DNA of 64,000 nt from Trichaptum fuscoviolaceum (lineage: Eukaryota > Basidiomycota > Agaricomycetes > Hymenochaetales > Trichaptaceae): the NCBI GenBank assembly GCA_910574455.1, contig CAJSYZ010000010.1, positions 2,198,770-2,262,769 on the forward strand. Direction: 5' to 3'. The notes below the pieces were generated by a model, which did no database searches, was not told the origin of the DNA, and worked only from the letters and a program-made list of their open reading frames with translations. The first letter of the stretch is position 1, and each line of letters opens with the position of its first letter. Both the position numbers and the translations under genes were made by a program. Positions 24,170-34,393 of this stretch are shown one piece after another.

Positions 24170-25913
24170 TCAGAGTAGGGTGATTGAGGCGATCCCCACC
24201 ACGATGAGGGTGACTACCCAGGGATAGAACTTGGCGCCTTTCGGCAATGCGCTCGACACCCTGTCGCTGTTGCCCGTCGGCGCTGCATTGGAAACGGTCG
24301 TGGTTGGCTGGTTCGGGTCCACGCCGCCGAGGCGAGCCGTGACGAAGTCAGCGTGTGCTTGTGTAAGATTCGTCGTTGAGAGGAGCTGAATATAAGGAGC
24401 AGCGACCGCGGATGTCGACCCGTCGACGAAATCACCGAAGTTGATGAGGATATAGACATTGCGCACTGCAGTAGAAGACTTTAAGAGAGTTTTAAAGGAA
24501 GCGAGTTAGGAAAATACTAACGGAAAGACATGCCCAGTATGGCATCTATAGCACCGAGCTGGTGGTTCACAAGTTGTGGATTTGCTTGGAACTAAAAGAC
24601 GGGCTAAGCACGATTATCCCATATATAAAGAAGATGTGGGCTCACAGAACCACCGCATGACGTCGGGTTGCCTGCATCATCAATCGTCTCAGCGAAGGTC
24701 ATGTCCAGAGGCGCAACAGGGTATCGAACGCCAGCGAAAACGAACGAGATGTTGAGCTCGTAGTCGCACGGGATTCGCCAATACCCTGCGTCAGAGTCGC
24801 CGGACTGAGATATGAAAGTCGCGTTTGGGACACGGCCGTAGATGGCATCCGCTATGTCCTTCGAGACCTGGGGGAACGTAAAGCCAGAATCGAACATCAC
24901 ATGCAATTGGTCCCTTCCGCCAATCAGCGGCTGGTCTACGGACGTCGTGGTACTGATTGCTTCACCATCTGGGCCGATAATGCCATTCGCGTCGAGTAGC
25001 GTTTCCCAATGCTGCACGATCTCGTCCACGAGCGCAGGGAGCTTGGCAGCGCTGACGATGGCCTCCTGGCCTGGCACAAGCGACCCGATCGTCAGCTGGC
25101 CTGTATGGAAGCCAACTTCTGCGTCGTCGTGCAGAACGCGCGGGAGAAGAAACGAAATAAAGTTGGGAGTCTCCGTGTCCTGCCGGAAAATGCGGTCCAG
25201 GACGGCGTCTCCAGAAGGGTTGTTGATCATCGAGTGTATTCGTGAGTCTACACCAGGGCCCAGCCCGAGGAGTCCATGACCAGTGGGTGTACTATTCGTT
25301 CTTACTACCTGAACTACAATATTCGAAAGTTAATGTACCATGTAGGAATAATAATGTAGATGCTGTAGATGCGACTCACGGTAGGCCTGGTTAGGTACAG
25401 TGAAGCCGTCAAACTCGAGGTTGGCGATACCAATTGATCCTATGACCAAGAGTTCATAAGCATGCATGATAAAAGTTATGGTTTTCAAGAGCCTACCGTT
25501 AGCAGATCCAACACCATAATCGATCTCTGTAGGGATTCCAAGATCTCTTGCGTCCGAGACATTGTCCGAAACCCACAAATCTGAGCTATGAAGTCAGGGA
25601 AGTGAGCCATTCGATGTAGAATATTCATCAGGCCGCGGTAGAGCATATATATGCACCTTCCAGTATCAATCGTGACCTCGACCTGGGAGCCTCCGAGAGT
25701 AATGTTGACGAAGTAAAACCGATCTCCCAAGTTGTCGAGGAGCATGCTTCCATGGCCAAAAGACCCGTTCATATCTATGTTGCGCTTTCTCTGCATTTGA
25801 GATGCGGATCGAGGCCGGCTCGTCAGTGAGAGGGTAATTGCATTGGCCATCAGAAATCCTGCTGATGATGCTGCAAGAAAAGCATGGAATCCTGCCGTGC
25901 TTGCGACCTTCAT
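24170..25913 (-). CDS. Pepsin-like aspartic protease (A1 family), copy 3, short C-terminal anchor
   Basis: Six exons on the minus strand (25913-25657, 25585-25497, 25439-25380, 25313-24646, 24591-24522, 24465-24170) give about 479 aa. Exon order and phases match the two proteases at 3.5 and 7.2 kb. Signal peptide MKVASTAGFHAFLAASSAG, catalytic DTGSSDLW split by intron 1, and FDSGFTF are intact. The C-terminus differs: the polar linker after VTARLGGVDP is short and the protein stops directly after a hydrophobic stretch (VVTLIVVGIASITLL) with no basic tail, an architecture compatible with a GPI-anchor signal as in yapsins. It is the mirror-image partner of the left-arm proteases in the inverted duplication. 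Confidence 0.9.
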
Positions 25914-26673
25914 CTTGGTCGGTGATTATGCTGAGATGTAGTATGAGCATATTCATGTCTACGCGATTCGGAGCTGCTTTTATAGGGATTCCGACTTAAG
26001 TTCTCCTGCGAACGTTTCTTGGTGAGTACATCTGACATGTCTGCACAAGACGAGTTTCACCGTATAGCTACACGGGCGCTGCACTGTTTGTTGTTAACCA
26101 CGCTTAGTTCGGGCCGCTCACTGTCAAATATAGTCGATGATGCCAGTGATAATCATGGCATACAACTTGATTTTTGCACCAGCGCAATCTAGGAATTCGC
26201 AAGTGGTGCGTCTAAAACTTGTATGTGCCATCAAATAGAGCGATTGGCGAGGCCAGGTCACCGCCCAAACGCGTTTGCATCTAGTTCTGAATGGACTTCA
26301 GTAATTCGAAGTGTTTGGATCAAGTTTGTTTCCACGCCAAGCCCTGCGCGCTGGGTGTGAGTAGTATGGCGAGCGCCAGACTTCGGCGCAAGATACAATT
26401 GGTGTCCGATAATCTTCATCATAAAAATGGGCCGAGAAAACGTGAGCTACATTGCTCCTACGCAGACGTCATTTGGAAGGAGTGCGCTGGCCCATTTGTT
26501 GTGCGACGCTCAAAGGTACTTTCTCAGCCCGTACGAATCGTATGTAACTTGTAGAGGCGATGATAAACGAGTTGATGTTAATTTACAGAAAGTATTGAGG
26601 CAAATGTATCGACAGACCATCGCTAGCTTGTAGCAAGACTAAGTGCAAGCATTATCAGCAAGCCAGAGGCAAT
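25914..26673. other. Intergenic, about 0.8 kb
   Basis: Promoter side of protease copy 3 and the 3' end of the right GPI8 pseudogene. No other feature recognised. Confidence 0.45.
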
Positions 26674-28741
26674 TCACAGTCTTGACTTTCGCCAGTAGCC
26701 TTCCTCATCCGTCATTTCTGACGTTCGCCATGGATCAACTTCAATAGCCCCGATGTGCACAGACTCACCATCGCCTTGCGCAAAGGCGGTTGGTGGTAAG
26801 TGGACTGCGGTGCTGATGTTGTCGTCAGAGAGGGGGACAGGCTCTACCTGCGCGACGCCACCAAAGAAGTCTGTGACGAGTGTGCCTTTGAGTGATCGGG
26901 GAAAGAGATCCGAGCGTACGCCTGCGTGCGACTTGATGGCCTCATAGCTGTATGTGCTGAACTAAATTGAATAGCGTAAGATTCAGACAGGTCAACGGAG
27001 TTGAAGGCCACATACCAGGTCTTGCATCGACACCTGACTTGTCTTATTGATCTCCTCTATGAACTGCAGGACGAGGTGTGTGAAGCTGTCGGTTATAGCT
27101 ACCCCAATCTCGTTGTCATTCTCATGCTTTATAAGCAAGGTCGTCAAAAATCTGTCAGAACCAACAAGGGTGCCTTCTCACCGGGTACGAGATTTCGCCC
27201 AGTTCAGAAGAACCTGTGGCAAGGATATTTGGAGAATACTGCTTCGAGTACATGGTGTCCGCTTGGCAGGTGTCGACCACGAAGAGCATTTCATTGTATC
27301 TACCCAATAGGCGAGCAAGCTTCTACGAAGCAAAGGTCAGAGCGTACCGTTTCTTCTGCCACATTTGCTCAAACGCATCCGCAATGTCAAATGCACTGAT
27401 CTCCTCGTTGTCCTGTTACTTCAAGAATTCGTTCCGCCGTGTCCTGTAAGATAAACAAAGACGTTGGACCGGGAGTCGGTCAATTGGAGCTTCGAGGCGG
27501 AGAACTGATGGGTCCATGCGACCTGATATTGGATATCTAACTTTGCATTAATATTAACATACCAGTCATAAGGCGAATGAAGTTCTCCACCGTCACCTCA
27601 TACCCGCGGTAGTCCACTTCAATGAGGTCACCATACAAGTCGGGACAACGCGCCGAGTTGGCATAGACTGCACCGGGAAAGTGGTTGCGTGCATTGCATG
27701 CTGTGTCATCCGCGAGCATCAAATGATATTCGAATCTGGTATCCCGAGTCGCTTGACCGTGCGGTACTTGATAGAGGTCGATACGCCAATCACGATGAGC
27801 GAGGATCGTCCAGTTACTTACATTCCCAGAGCATTGGACATATGCTAAACATATGTTCAGAGTCTTAATTTTAGTGGAATAGAACCGACGTCGATTAACA
27901 TTATAGTCCTCAAAGGTCGGGTCAGGCCGGGTCAGAGCATCTTTTGGTTGACCCCCGACCCGGCCGGGTCAGCATTTTGAGGCAAGTGCCCGACCCTGAC
28001 CCTGACCCTCTCTGACCCTCCGGGTCGGGTCATTGGGGGTCAGGTCAAGGTCAACCAAAGGTCGGCCCCGGGTCGGCCCTATAAAGTCTAGTAAGTATGA
28101 ATATCACCAACTTAAGCTGACTTTTAAGTACTGTAACTACTAAATATATGTATATGTTAATAATACTTAATCAGATACAGTCTGTGAAGAGATATGAAGC
28201 ACCGACTTTTACTTTCACTGATTTCTCACGGTGCTTAAAAGACCGTTGCTACTGTTTTGGGTGGTAAGTTACCATTACAAGGCGGTTTAAGTAAGTAAGA
28301 ACAGTTACTATTACTAAAAGTCAACTTAGCTGCCTTAACTGACTTAAACTAAGTCAACTTGCTACTATTGACTACCAAAATGGGTAGTAGTAAGGGTCGG
28401 GGGTCGGGTCGGGCCGACCCGGGTCACAGAGGGTCAGGTGTTTCTCTACATTGTCTGACCCTTGACCCGGCCCACCTTGACCTCTCCGCGACCCGGCCCT
28501 GTATTGACCCGGCCCACAGGGTCGGGTCAAGGCCGACCCCGGGCCAATGGGGGTCGGCCCGACCCATTGAGGACTATAATTAACATACTCTGTAGTTAAA
28601 TTAGTATCTGGAAGCCGATACCAGCACCGCCCAGTTGTTGGTATGGGTGGATGTCGTCTGTAAAGCTTCCTCTTTACCCCATATCGTATAAGTTGCAGTA
28701 GATAAAAGAATGAGCCAGGTTGCGTAGGTAGCAAGTAGCAT
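26674..28741 (-). pseudogene. GPI8/PIG-K (GPI transamidase) pseudogene, right copy, with hAT-like element in intron 1
   Basis: Reading the minus strand from ATG 28741: a hydrophobic leader, then THTNNWAVLVSASRY followed by TAA where the family has Trp, then FNYR and a GTATGT donor at 28588. Intron 1 holds the transposon at 27902-28578. Exon 2 is HMSNALG, then YRTVKRLGIPDSNII, a frameshift (ATTTGATG), and LADDTACNARNHFPGAVYANSAR with EVDYRGYEVTVENF. The His loop GHGG has lost one base, and the Cys loop FVVDTCQADTMYSK is intact. The C-terminal block SHAGVRSDLFPRSLKGTLVTDFFGGVAQVEPV runs to TGA 26676-26674. It is less eroded than the left copy but still non-functional as full-length transamidase. 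Confidence 0.87.
27902..28578. mobile_element. hAT-like non-autonomous DNA element (677 bp) in GPI8 pseudogene intron
   Basis: Termini are inverted: TATAGTCCTCAAAGGTCGGG on the left and the complement of TATAGTCCTCAATGGGTCGG on the right. Both flanks carry the 8-bp duplication ATTAACAT (27894-27901 and 28579-28586), the length typical of hAT insertions. Subterminal regions of about 170 bp are packed with GGGTCGGG/CCCGACCC units in both orientations. The AT-rich middle has no transposase ORF. Confidence 0.9.
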
Positions 28742-28892
28742 AAGTAGAAAGAGAGTTGTCTTCAACTTCAAGCGGCAAACTTGAAGACAAGGATGTGATC
28801 GATGGTCACGTGACGTAGACACGGTGTGGTTCGCGCTGTACATATACAGACATCGGTGCAGCTTGACCACCCCACTCTCTTTCATCCCTACC
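28742..28892. promoter_or_regulatory. Divergent promoter of FunK1 and GPI8, right copy
   Basis: About 151 bp between divergent start codons. TCACGTGA at 28806-28813 lies 80 bp from the kinase ATG, and the following bases (CACGGTGTGGTTCGCGCTGT) are the same as in the left-arm promoter. Confidence 0.55.
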
Positions 28893-31698
28893 ATGACCAT
28901 CAACAGCTCGCACAGCGCATCCATCCAATCAAAGGACCCTGCTCGTGATGAGCAGAACGACTCTCTCGATGTGCAAAGCACCACTACAGCACTGACAGAC
29001 GCCTCAGAGTCGACAGAATCCTCTGATCCGTTACCACAAGGAATGCCTCCGGCAAATGCAAGGCCATTCACACCACCGAATGCTCGACGTCGCGTGCTCG
29101 AAGGAGAAGCGCAGGACACCTCTCTTCCCATTTCTTTAGTGGCTGCAGAATCCGCTGATCCAGGCGCTCCGCAAGAATTGCCTTCAGCAGCCGCAAGACC
29201 ACCCACACCACCGAAGGAATACGTTTGCCCTCAGGCGGAAGACACACCAGCTAGAGCACGAGCATCTCACAGTAACCACTTTCGAAATGGAAACCTCGAT
29301 GAACGCAGAGAAGTCGTCGTTCTAGATACACTGCAAGTTGATATCATCCCGGATGATTTCTTCTTCTCGAATCTGCTTCCCAAACTACCCGCTGCAGTTT
29401 CAGACTGCTTCGAAGCTATCATAGAAGATCTCGTGGAGAAGAATCTCGCTGAGAGAACGGGCAATCAGGGCGAGGAGTAATCCTGGAAAGTCTGGGATGT
29501 CTCTGACAAGAAACAGAACGAAGACAAACATTTCAAGCCGTTCGAAGAAATTTTCCTAGCTGTGCAGAAGTCCGCCGAGAAACGCTCTGGCCTCACAGCT
29601 ACACACACATACAGAATGGAGCCAGGAAAACATCCCGATTCCCAAGGAAACGAAAAAATGCGTCCTGACGCTTGTTTTGTTAAAGGGCCTGCAAAGAAAG
29701 ACCCGAAGGAGAGAACTTCCTGGTACGACATTGCGTGCGTTGGGGAGTTCAAGCGGGGCGACCAGAGGAAGGATGTGAAGGACGTGAGTTGATATGTTAT
29801 ACCACTGAGTTTCTTTCGCTCATCACTATTTCATCTTAGAATATCGATAAGGTCATGTACGGAATGCACTATATCATGGCGAGTGACGCATGCCGACGCT
29901 TCGTCATGGGCTTTACTGTCGAAAAGGATTGGATGGGACTATGGCACGCCTCTCGGTCTGCTTTGTACAAATGTAATTTCGACTTCAAAATGGTTCGTAA
30001 TACTTTTCATGCACTACATTCTGAATCTGAGTTCATTCTTGCCTTCAGGAACCCAAGAAGCTAGTGCGCCTGTTTCTGGCATTCGCTTTCGCAAATGCGA
30101 ATGGTCAGGAAACTGGCTGGGACCCAACAGTGACAGCAATCACTATTGACAATAAAAGACAATATATCTTCGACGTCGAGGGAACGAGATATGTGACGAA
30201 GAAGTTGTTGAATGAGTGTGCGACGGACTCCCTTTTTGGCAGAGGGACGCGAGTGTTCTTGGTCACCAAAGAAGGGACGGATATTGAACTGGTTTTGAAA
30301 GACTACTGGATAGACGAGGGCCGCTGGTTCGAGTCTAAAATCATCAAGTTAATGTTGGCTGATGTCCTCAGATACTGCGGCGCCGACGCTGTGGATAAAG
30401 TGAAAAGCCATATCGTCACTATTGTGAAGGAGATTGATGTAATGGTCGGTGATCGAATCGACCATACCCTGGGCGTGATCATGGGCGGGGCATTGCCCAG
30501 TATCACTGGTACGGAAGATCTGATGAGTGAGAAGGACATAGGGAGAATCGGTAATAGGAGTGTTGGAGTGCTATCAAGTATCGATGGCTATCATAGAAAG
30601 GTTGTAGAAATGATTTTATACAGGGCACCGAATAGGCCAACGTCCTTCCGGGAAATGCGCCACCGACGAGTGGTGTACGCGGAATATGGCACACCGATTG
30701 GGGAGGTGAAGCAGCTATCGAAAGCAATTGTCGTTTTACGTGGGGTAACTGAAGGTACAGTGGCAGTCTGACCTTATACATAACATCGTTAATCTGATTT
30801 ATGCTCTGTTATAGCACTCAAGCATATCCATGAGGCGAAATGGGTCCATCGAGACATCAGTGCGGGGAATATTTACGAGTACGAGGGACGAGGTCTACTC
30901 GCAGATTTCGAATATGCAAAGAGGATGGGGGAGGGGGCTGCTCATGAAGTGAAAACCGTAGGTGACAGTCTTCGCTCGACATGTGATTTACTCACTGTTT
31001 TTGACATTAAGGGTACCCACTACTTTATGGCAAGAGAGGCCATCGAGCGCAGGTATAAATACTACGAACAGCGCTTGGATGATGCAGTTGCCAAGTTCTT
31101 TCATAATGTCATACACGACATGGAGTCGATCCACTGGGTGCTTTTCTTCATCCTCAAGGATGTAGACTGTGAACATGAAAAAGCTCAAAAATCTCGAGTC
31201 GTGATTGTTTCTGCACTCTTCTTAGGAGAGACGTCCAATGGTGACAAGCGGCAAGACTTTATTGAAAAACCGAACGACGCCCTTGCCGCGTACAGATTGT
31301 TACTCGGAGACGATGGGAATGGCATATATCGCAGCGTTGGTTCCTTGGGAAGTATCTTAGTCAGGTGCTATCGCGCATCAGAGGCACAACTTCCAGATGG
31401 TCCTATAGACGTCACCAAATTTTCTGGGATACACGAGGAGTTTATCACTGTTTGGAAAAACTGCGAAGGTTTCCTGGAAAAGCAAGACAAACATTTGGAA
31501 TTCAAGCCTTTAGTTATTCAATCATCAGTTCCTAAACGTCCCGCCGAAACACAACTAAATCGCAACCCGAAATCGAAGAAGTCGAGAACGTGTGTTTTTC
31601 TTTTTCAAGTGTTCCCGTAATGTTCAACTGATTTTTTGTGCAGTCATGAGCCTGAGCCCATTCAAGAGGAAGACGAGATGGCAGTTGAAAGTGTATAA
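28893..31698 (+). CDS. FunK1-type fungal protein kinase, right copy, with an in-frame TAA
   Basis: Exons 28893-29783, 29840-29992, 30049-30754, 30815-31589 and 31644-31698 fit GT..AG borders and keep phase (860 codons). Kinase landmarks lie downstream: KLVRLFLAFAFAN, VLKDYWIDE, GTPIGEVKQLSKAIVVLRG, the catalytic loop HRDISAGNI, DFEYAK in place of DFG, and GTHYFMAREAI, all typical of FunK1. A basic, nuclear-signal-like segment (NPKSKKSRT) is near the C-terminus. The first exon carries a TAA at 29478-29480 within a 6-nt insertion relative to the left copy (GGCGAGG then AGTAAT). A normal intron cannot remove it because the only candidate would be about 34 nt. It is therefore either a recent pseudogene or a kinase made from a downstream start. 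Confidence 0.85.
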
Positions 31699-32021
31699 GG
31701 ACGCTGCTGGTATTTGACATTCGTTGCGCTTTCCCATCTCGATCATATTCTTCATTGCATTTGTATTTTTCGTAGAAATTTTGTATATACAACTCTTTGG
31801 ATTTCTTCCCTGTATGTCAGTCGCGCTTGTACCCTAACCGGCGATGTTCTTCTTGATTTCTTCTTTGCTCGTTGACCGAATACAATCGATACTCGTAACT
31901 TAATGAATGTTTCTTTCACTTTTCCGTCAGAAACTATGTCCGATAGTTTGAATCGAAGAGAGTTTCTTGACTAGTATGTGCACGTGATGGTAACAGCCTT
32001 GAGCTGATGAAACCACACGGC
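31699..32021. other. Intergenic, 3' flank of FunK1
   Basis: AT-rich, no supported gene. It marks the border between the gene-bearing half and the transposon-rich half. Confidence 0.45.
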
Positions 32022-32434
32022 TAGTGTTGTTGGCAGCGGCAGCATAATCTGCCGCTGCCGGGTGGCAGGGTGGCAATTGCCAAAAGGCAGACTATCGAGA
32101 AAAAACTGGGTGGCAGCAATGGCTTATAAATATAAGAACTATTCCATATATGGTAGGTAAGCAAACATTTTCGTTACTATTTAAAGTAGAGTATCTGACT
32201 CCGAATCTGCTCAAAAGTTTTCTCAGCCTATCTTGAACAATCTGGCTTGCCAAATGTGGGTGAAATGACATTACACAGACTGAATACGGGTATGCTGGGT
32301 AAAACAAGGTTCTTAATATACCATACATGGTAGTATGACATAATTATGCTGCCACCTGTTTACTGCCACCCGGCAAACGTTATTTGCCTGGCAAATGGCA
32401 AACTCGAGAAAAAAAATTGCTGCCAACAACACTA
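32022..32434. mobile_element. hAT-like MITE (413 bp)
   Basis: Perfect 16-bp terminal inverted repeats TAGTGTTGTTGGCAGC and an 8-bp target duplication CACACGGC (32014-32021 and 32435-32442). The subterminal parts are rich in GGCAG/CTGCC units, and the middle is AT-rich with no ORF. Confidence 0.9.
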
Positions 32435-32635
32435 CACACGGCCTGCCACTGGCAGTGCGGGCCTTGCACTTGACCATCCCAAACTCTCCATTGAAGGCAA
32501 CAATGCTTTAAATGAGTAGCACACAAGCAGTTAGAGGCTGTAAGTAAACTCACAGCAGAGCCCACGACCCGTGGATCAACATGAAGGAAGTGCTATCCTT
32601 TTTTACAAGCAGTTATCTCCATCAGGAAAAAGTTT

Positions 32636-33163
32636 TTAAAATGATAATATGATTACATACAATAACATCTTGTAATTGGTGTCCAGTCGAGTGGCAAGCG
32701 AAAACCAATCTTCCATGTTGGTCAGTTGTGGACTACATGCAAGTAGTTTCATTCGAAGATTGTCATTGAGTCCCATCCAGAATGCATTGCGTTGGGAAAG
32801 GTATTCTGTGATGCGAGCTTGCATGATGAGTGTTTTGAATTTGAGAATGTAGTCTTCAATAGATCCTCGCTGTTTGAGCTTGGCGAGTTCCATGGTAGCC
32901 TTGATTGTGAGTTCGGATGTGATGAAAGTACGGTGGAATTCTGCAAGGAATTCTTCAAATGTGTCGGTTTCAAAATGTCCGCTGGCCATGTATTGCATTG
33001 CAAATGGTCGGGATCCGCAAAGACTGCAATGGGCAAGCACAAATTCGATGCATAGCTCATCTGTGTCATAGATATGTCGGTTGGCTCGTAGATGGATTTG
33101 GACTTGGAGTAAAAAGCGATCAGCATCTTCTTGGGTTCCATCGAAAGGTTGAATTTTAGCCAT
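32636..33163 (-). pseudogene. Gag fragment of G2 (truncated copy)
   Basis: Residues 1 to about 165 match the gag at 59963-58932 without visible change (MAKIQPFDGTQEDADRF...). It then runs into unrelated sequence after LDTNYK and stops, so the zinc knuckle is missing. Confidence 0.88.
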
Positions 33164-33200
33164 GGTTATGGGTTGATTATGTGCGGGTCCATCTCCTTGG

Positions 33201-33470
33201 TTGTTATTGTCTGCTGCTCCTCCACCTCCAGCTCCTCCGCCTCCTCCACCTCCAGCTCCTCCGCCTCCTCCTCCTCCTTCATCGTCTCCTCCTCCTCCTC
33301 CGTTGTCGTTTGGGTTCCTCCGGGTGGTCCTTCTCTTCCTCCTCCTCCATCTCCTGCAGGTGGTTCACCAAAGCCCCATCCTCTCCATGCAGGATTTTGT
33401 CGGCCTCCTCTGCCTCCTCTGCCTCCTCTGCCTCAACCTTGGAGATGTCTTAAGTGGAAAAAGGTACTGA
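33201..33470 (-). repeat. GGAGGN/CCTCCN low-complexity tract in G2 leader
   Basis: On the minus strand, runs of GGA/GGC/GGT codons encode a poly-Gly segment in frame with gag, ending ADNNNQGDGPAHNQPIT just before the gag Met. Gag may therefore have a longer Gly-rich N-terminus. The copy at 60.0 kb is split here by the foldback element. Confidence 0.65.
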
Positions 33471-33590
33471 TACTTTCTTCTCCAAGTGGGGGTCGGAACA
33501 TTGAGCGGGTAGTTTCCGTGACAGTTTGGGTAGCCATAGTACTAATGGATAGAGGTTCAATGTGAGGGCGGGTGTAAGAGAGAGATGGTT

Positions 33591-34310
33591 TCAGTGGGAT
33601 AGGGGGGAGTATGGGTGTTCGGCGTGAGGGAGTAGGAGTTTCTGGAGCAACAGAGCTGCCTGATTGAGAGGATCATCTGAAGAGGGTTCGATAAGAAATC
33701 CGTCAGTGGGCGAGTTTGAACGAGATCGATGGGAGTTGCTGGGTTGAGGGTCGGAAGTGGAAGTTGGTTGGGGTTCTTGTGGTGGTTGTGGTAGTAGATC
33801 GGGGTGTCGGCGGTAGTACTCTTCTCTAAGCTCTTTCCAATTTGGAGTGTGACCTTCGTATATTTCTCGTAGTTCTGGGCCGAGTGTATGAGCTACTACC
33901 CAAGAATCAGCAGTTGGGTTGTAGATCCAAGGGGTTTCGGTAGGTTCTCCGTTGGCGTCAGGAAGATGGAAATATTGTGTTTCTTCGTTGAAGATAAGGG
34001 TGGTTGGGAACGGTGGTAGTGGGGGTTGAATGTGTTTGAACTCTCCTGCTAGACTTCGACGAGCAAGGTCCTCCCAGTTGGGGGTATAAGTGATGAAGAT
34101 TTGTCGAGCTTCTTCAGCAGAGTTGGCTTTGATTGGGGTCCACCATTGTAGTAGTTGATTGTATGACCACGATCGATAAGTTTTGTTACCAATCCTATAG
34201 TAGAAGAAGTTCTTTTCGGTGTCAAAGAAGAGTCGATTGTGTGGTGGTGGAGTGTCTGGATATTGAGGAACAGTAGTCTGTGTAGGTGTTGGTTCTTCAG
34301 TGGTTTTCAA
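33591..34310 (-). CDS. G2 upstream ORF (ORF-B), unknown function
   Basis: 239 codons starting MKTTEEPTPTQTTVPQYPD. It holds repeated aromatic motifs (RLFFDTEKNFFYYRIGNKTY, WTPIKANSAEEARQIF, TPNWEDLARRSL) and a second similar unit (FNEETQYFHLPD, TPNWKELREEYYRRHP), suggesting an internal duplication of a small domain. The tail is Pro/Ser/Gln-rich. The same ORF occurs at 63947-63309 with a one-base frameshift. No homology is recognised; its conservation in two copies supports it as a real element-encoded protein. Confidence 0.6.
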   Translation of the reverse strand: MKTTEEPTPTQTTVPQYPDTPPPHNRLFFDTEKNFFYYRIGNKTYRSWSYNQLLQWWTPIKANSAEEARQIFITYTPNWEDLARRSLAGEFKHIQPPLPPFPTTLIFNEETQYFHLPDANGEPTETPWIYNPTADSWVVAHTLGPELREIYEGHTPNWKELREEYYRRHPDLLPQPPQEPQPTSTSDPQPSNSHRSRSNSPTDGFLIEPSSDDPLNQAALLLQKLLLPHAEHPYSPLSH

Positions 34311-34393
34311 AGTGGTTTCTTTGTTGGTTTTGCCTGTTGTAGTAGATGAGGCTGTGTTTCGAGCCGTCTGTTTGCCTTTGTTCGCCGTGGTGA

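Noticed and set aside
10234..25913. Secondary-metabolite or mating-type cluster
   Set aside because: No polyketide, NRPS, terpene, P450, homeodomain or pheromone-receptor gene is present; the genes are unrelated secreted and membrane proteins.
27902..28578. GGGTCGGG repeats as a telomere-like or satellite array
   Set aside because: The units are irregular, in both orientations, and bounded by inverted ends and an 8-bp duplication, so a transposon explains them.
29470..29515. Intron removing the TAA in FunK1
   Set aside because: The only GT..AG candidate is about 34 nt, shorter than the 50-60 nt introns seen throughout, and the left copy encodes matching residues there.
33201..33470. Pro/Ser-rich plus-strand ORFs in the CCTCC tract
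   Set aside because: All frames of such simple sequence are open; only the minus-strand Gly-rich frame connects to gag.
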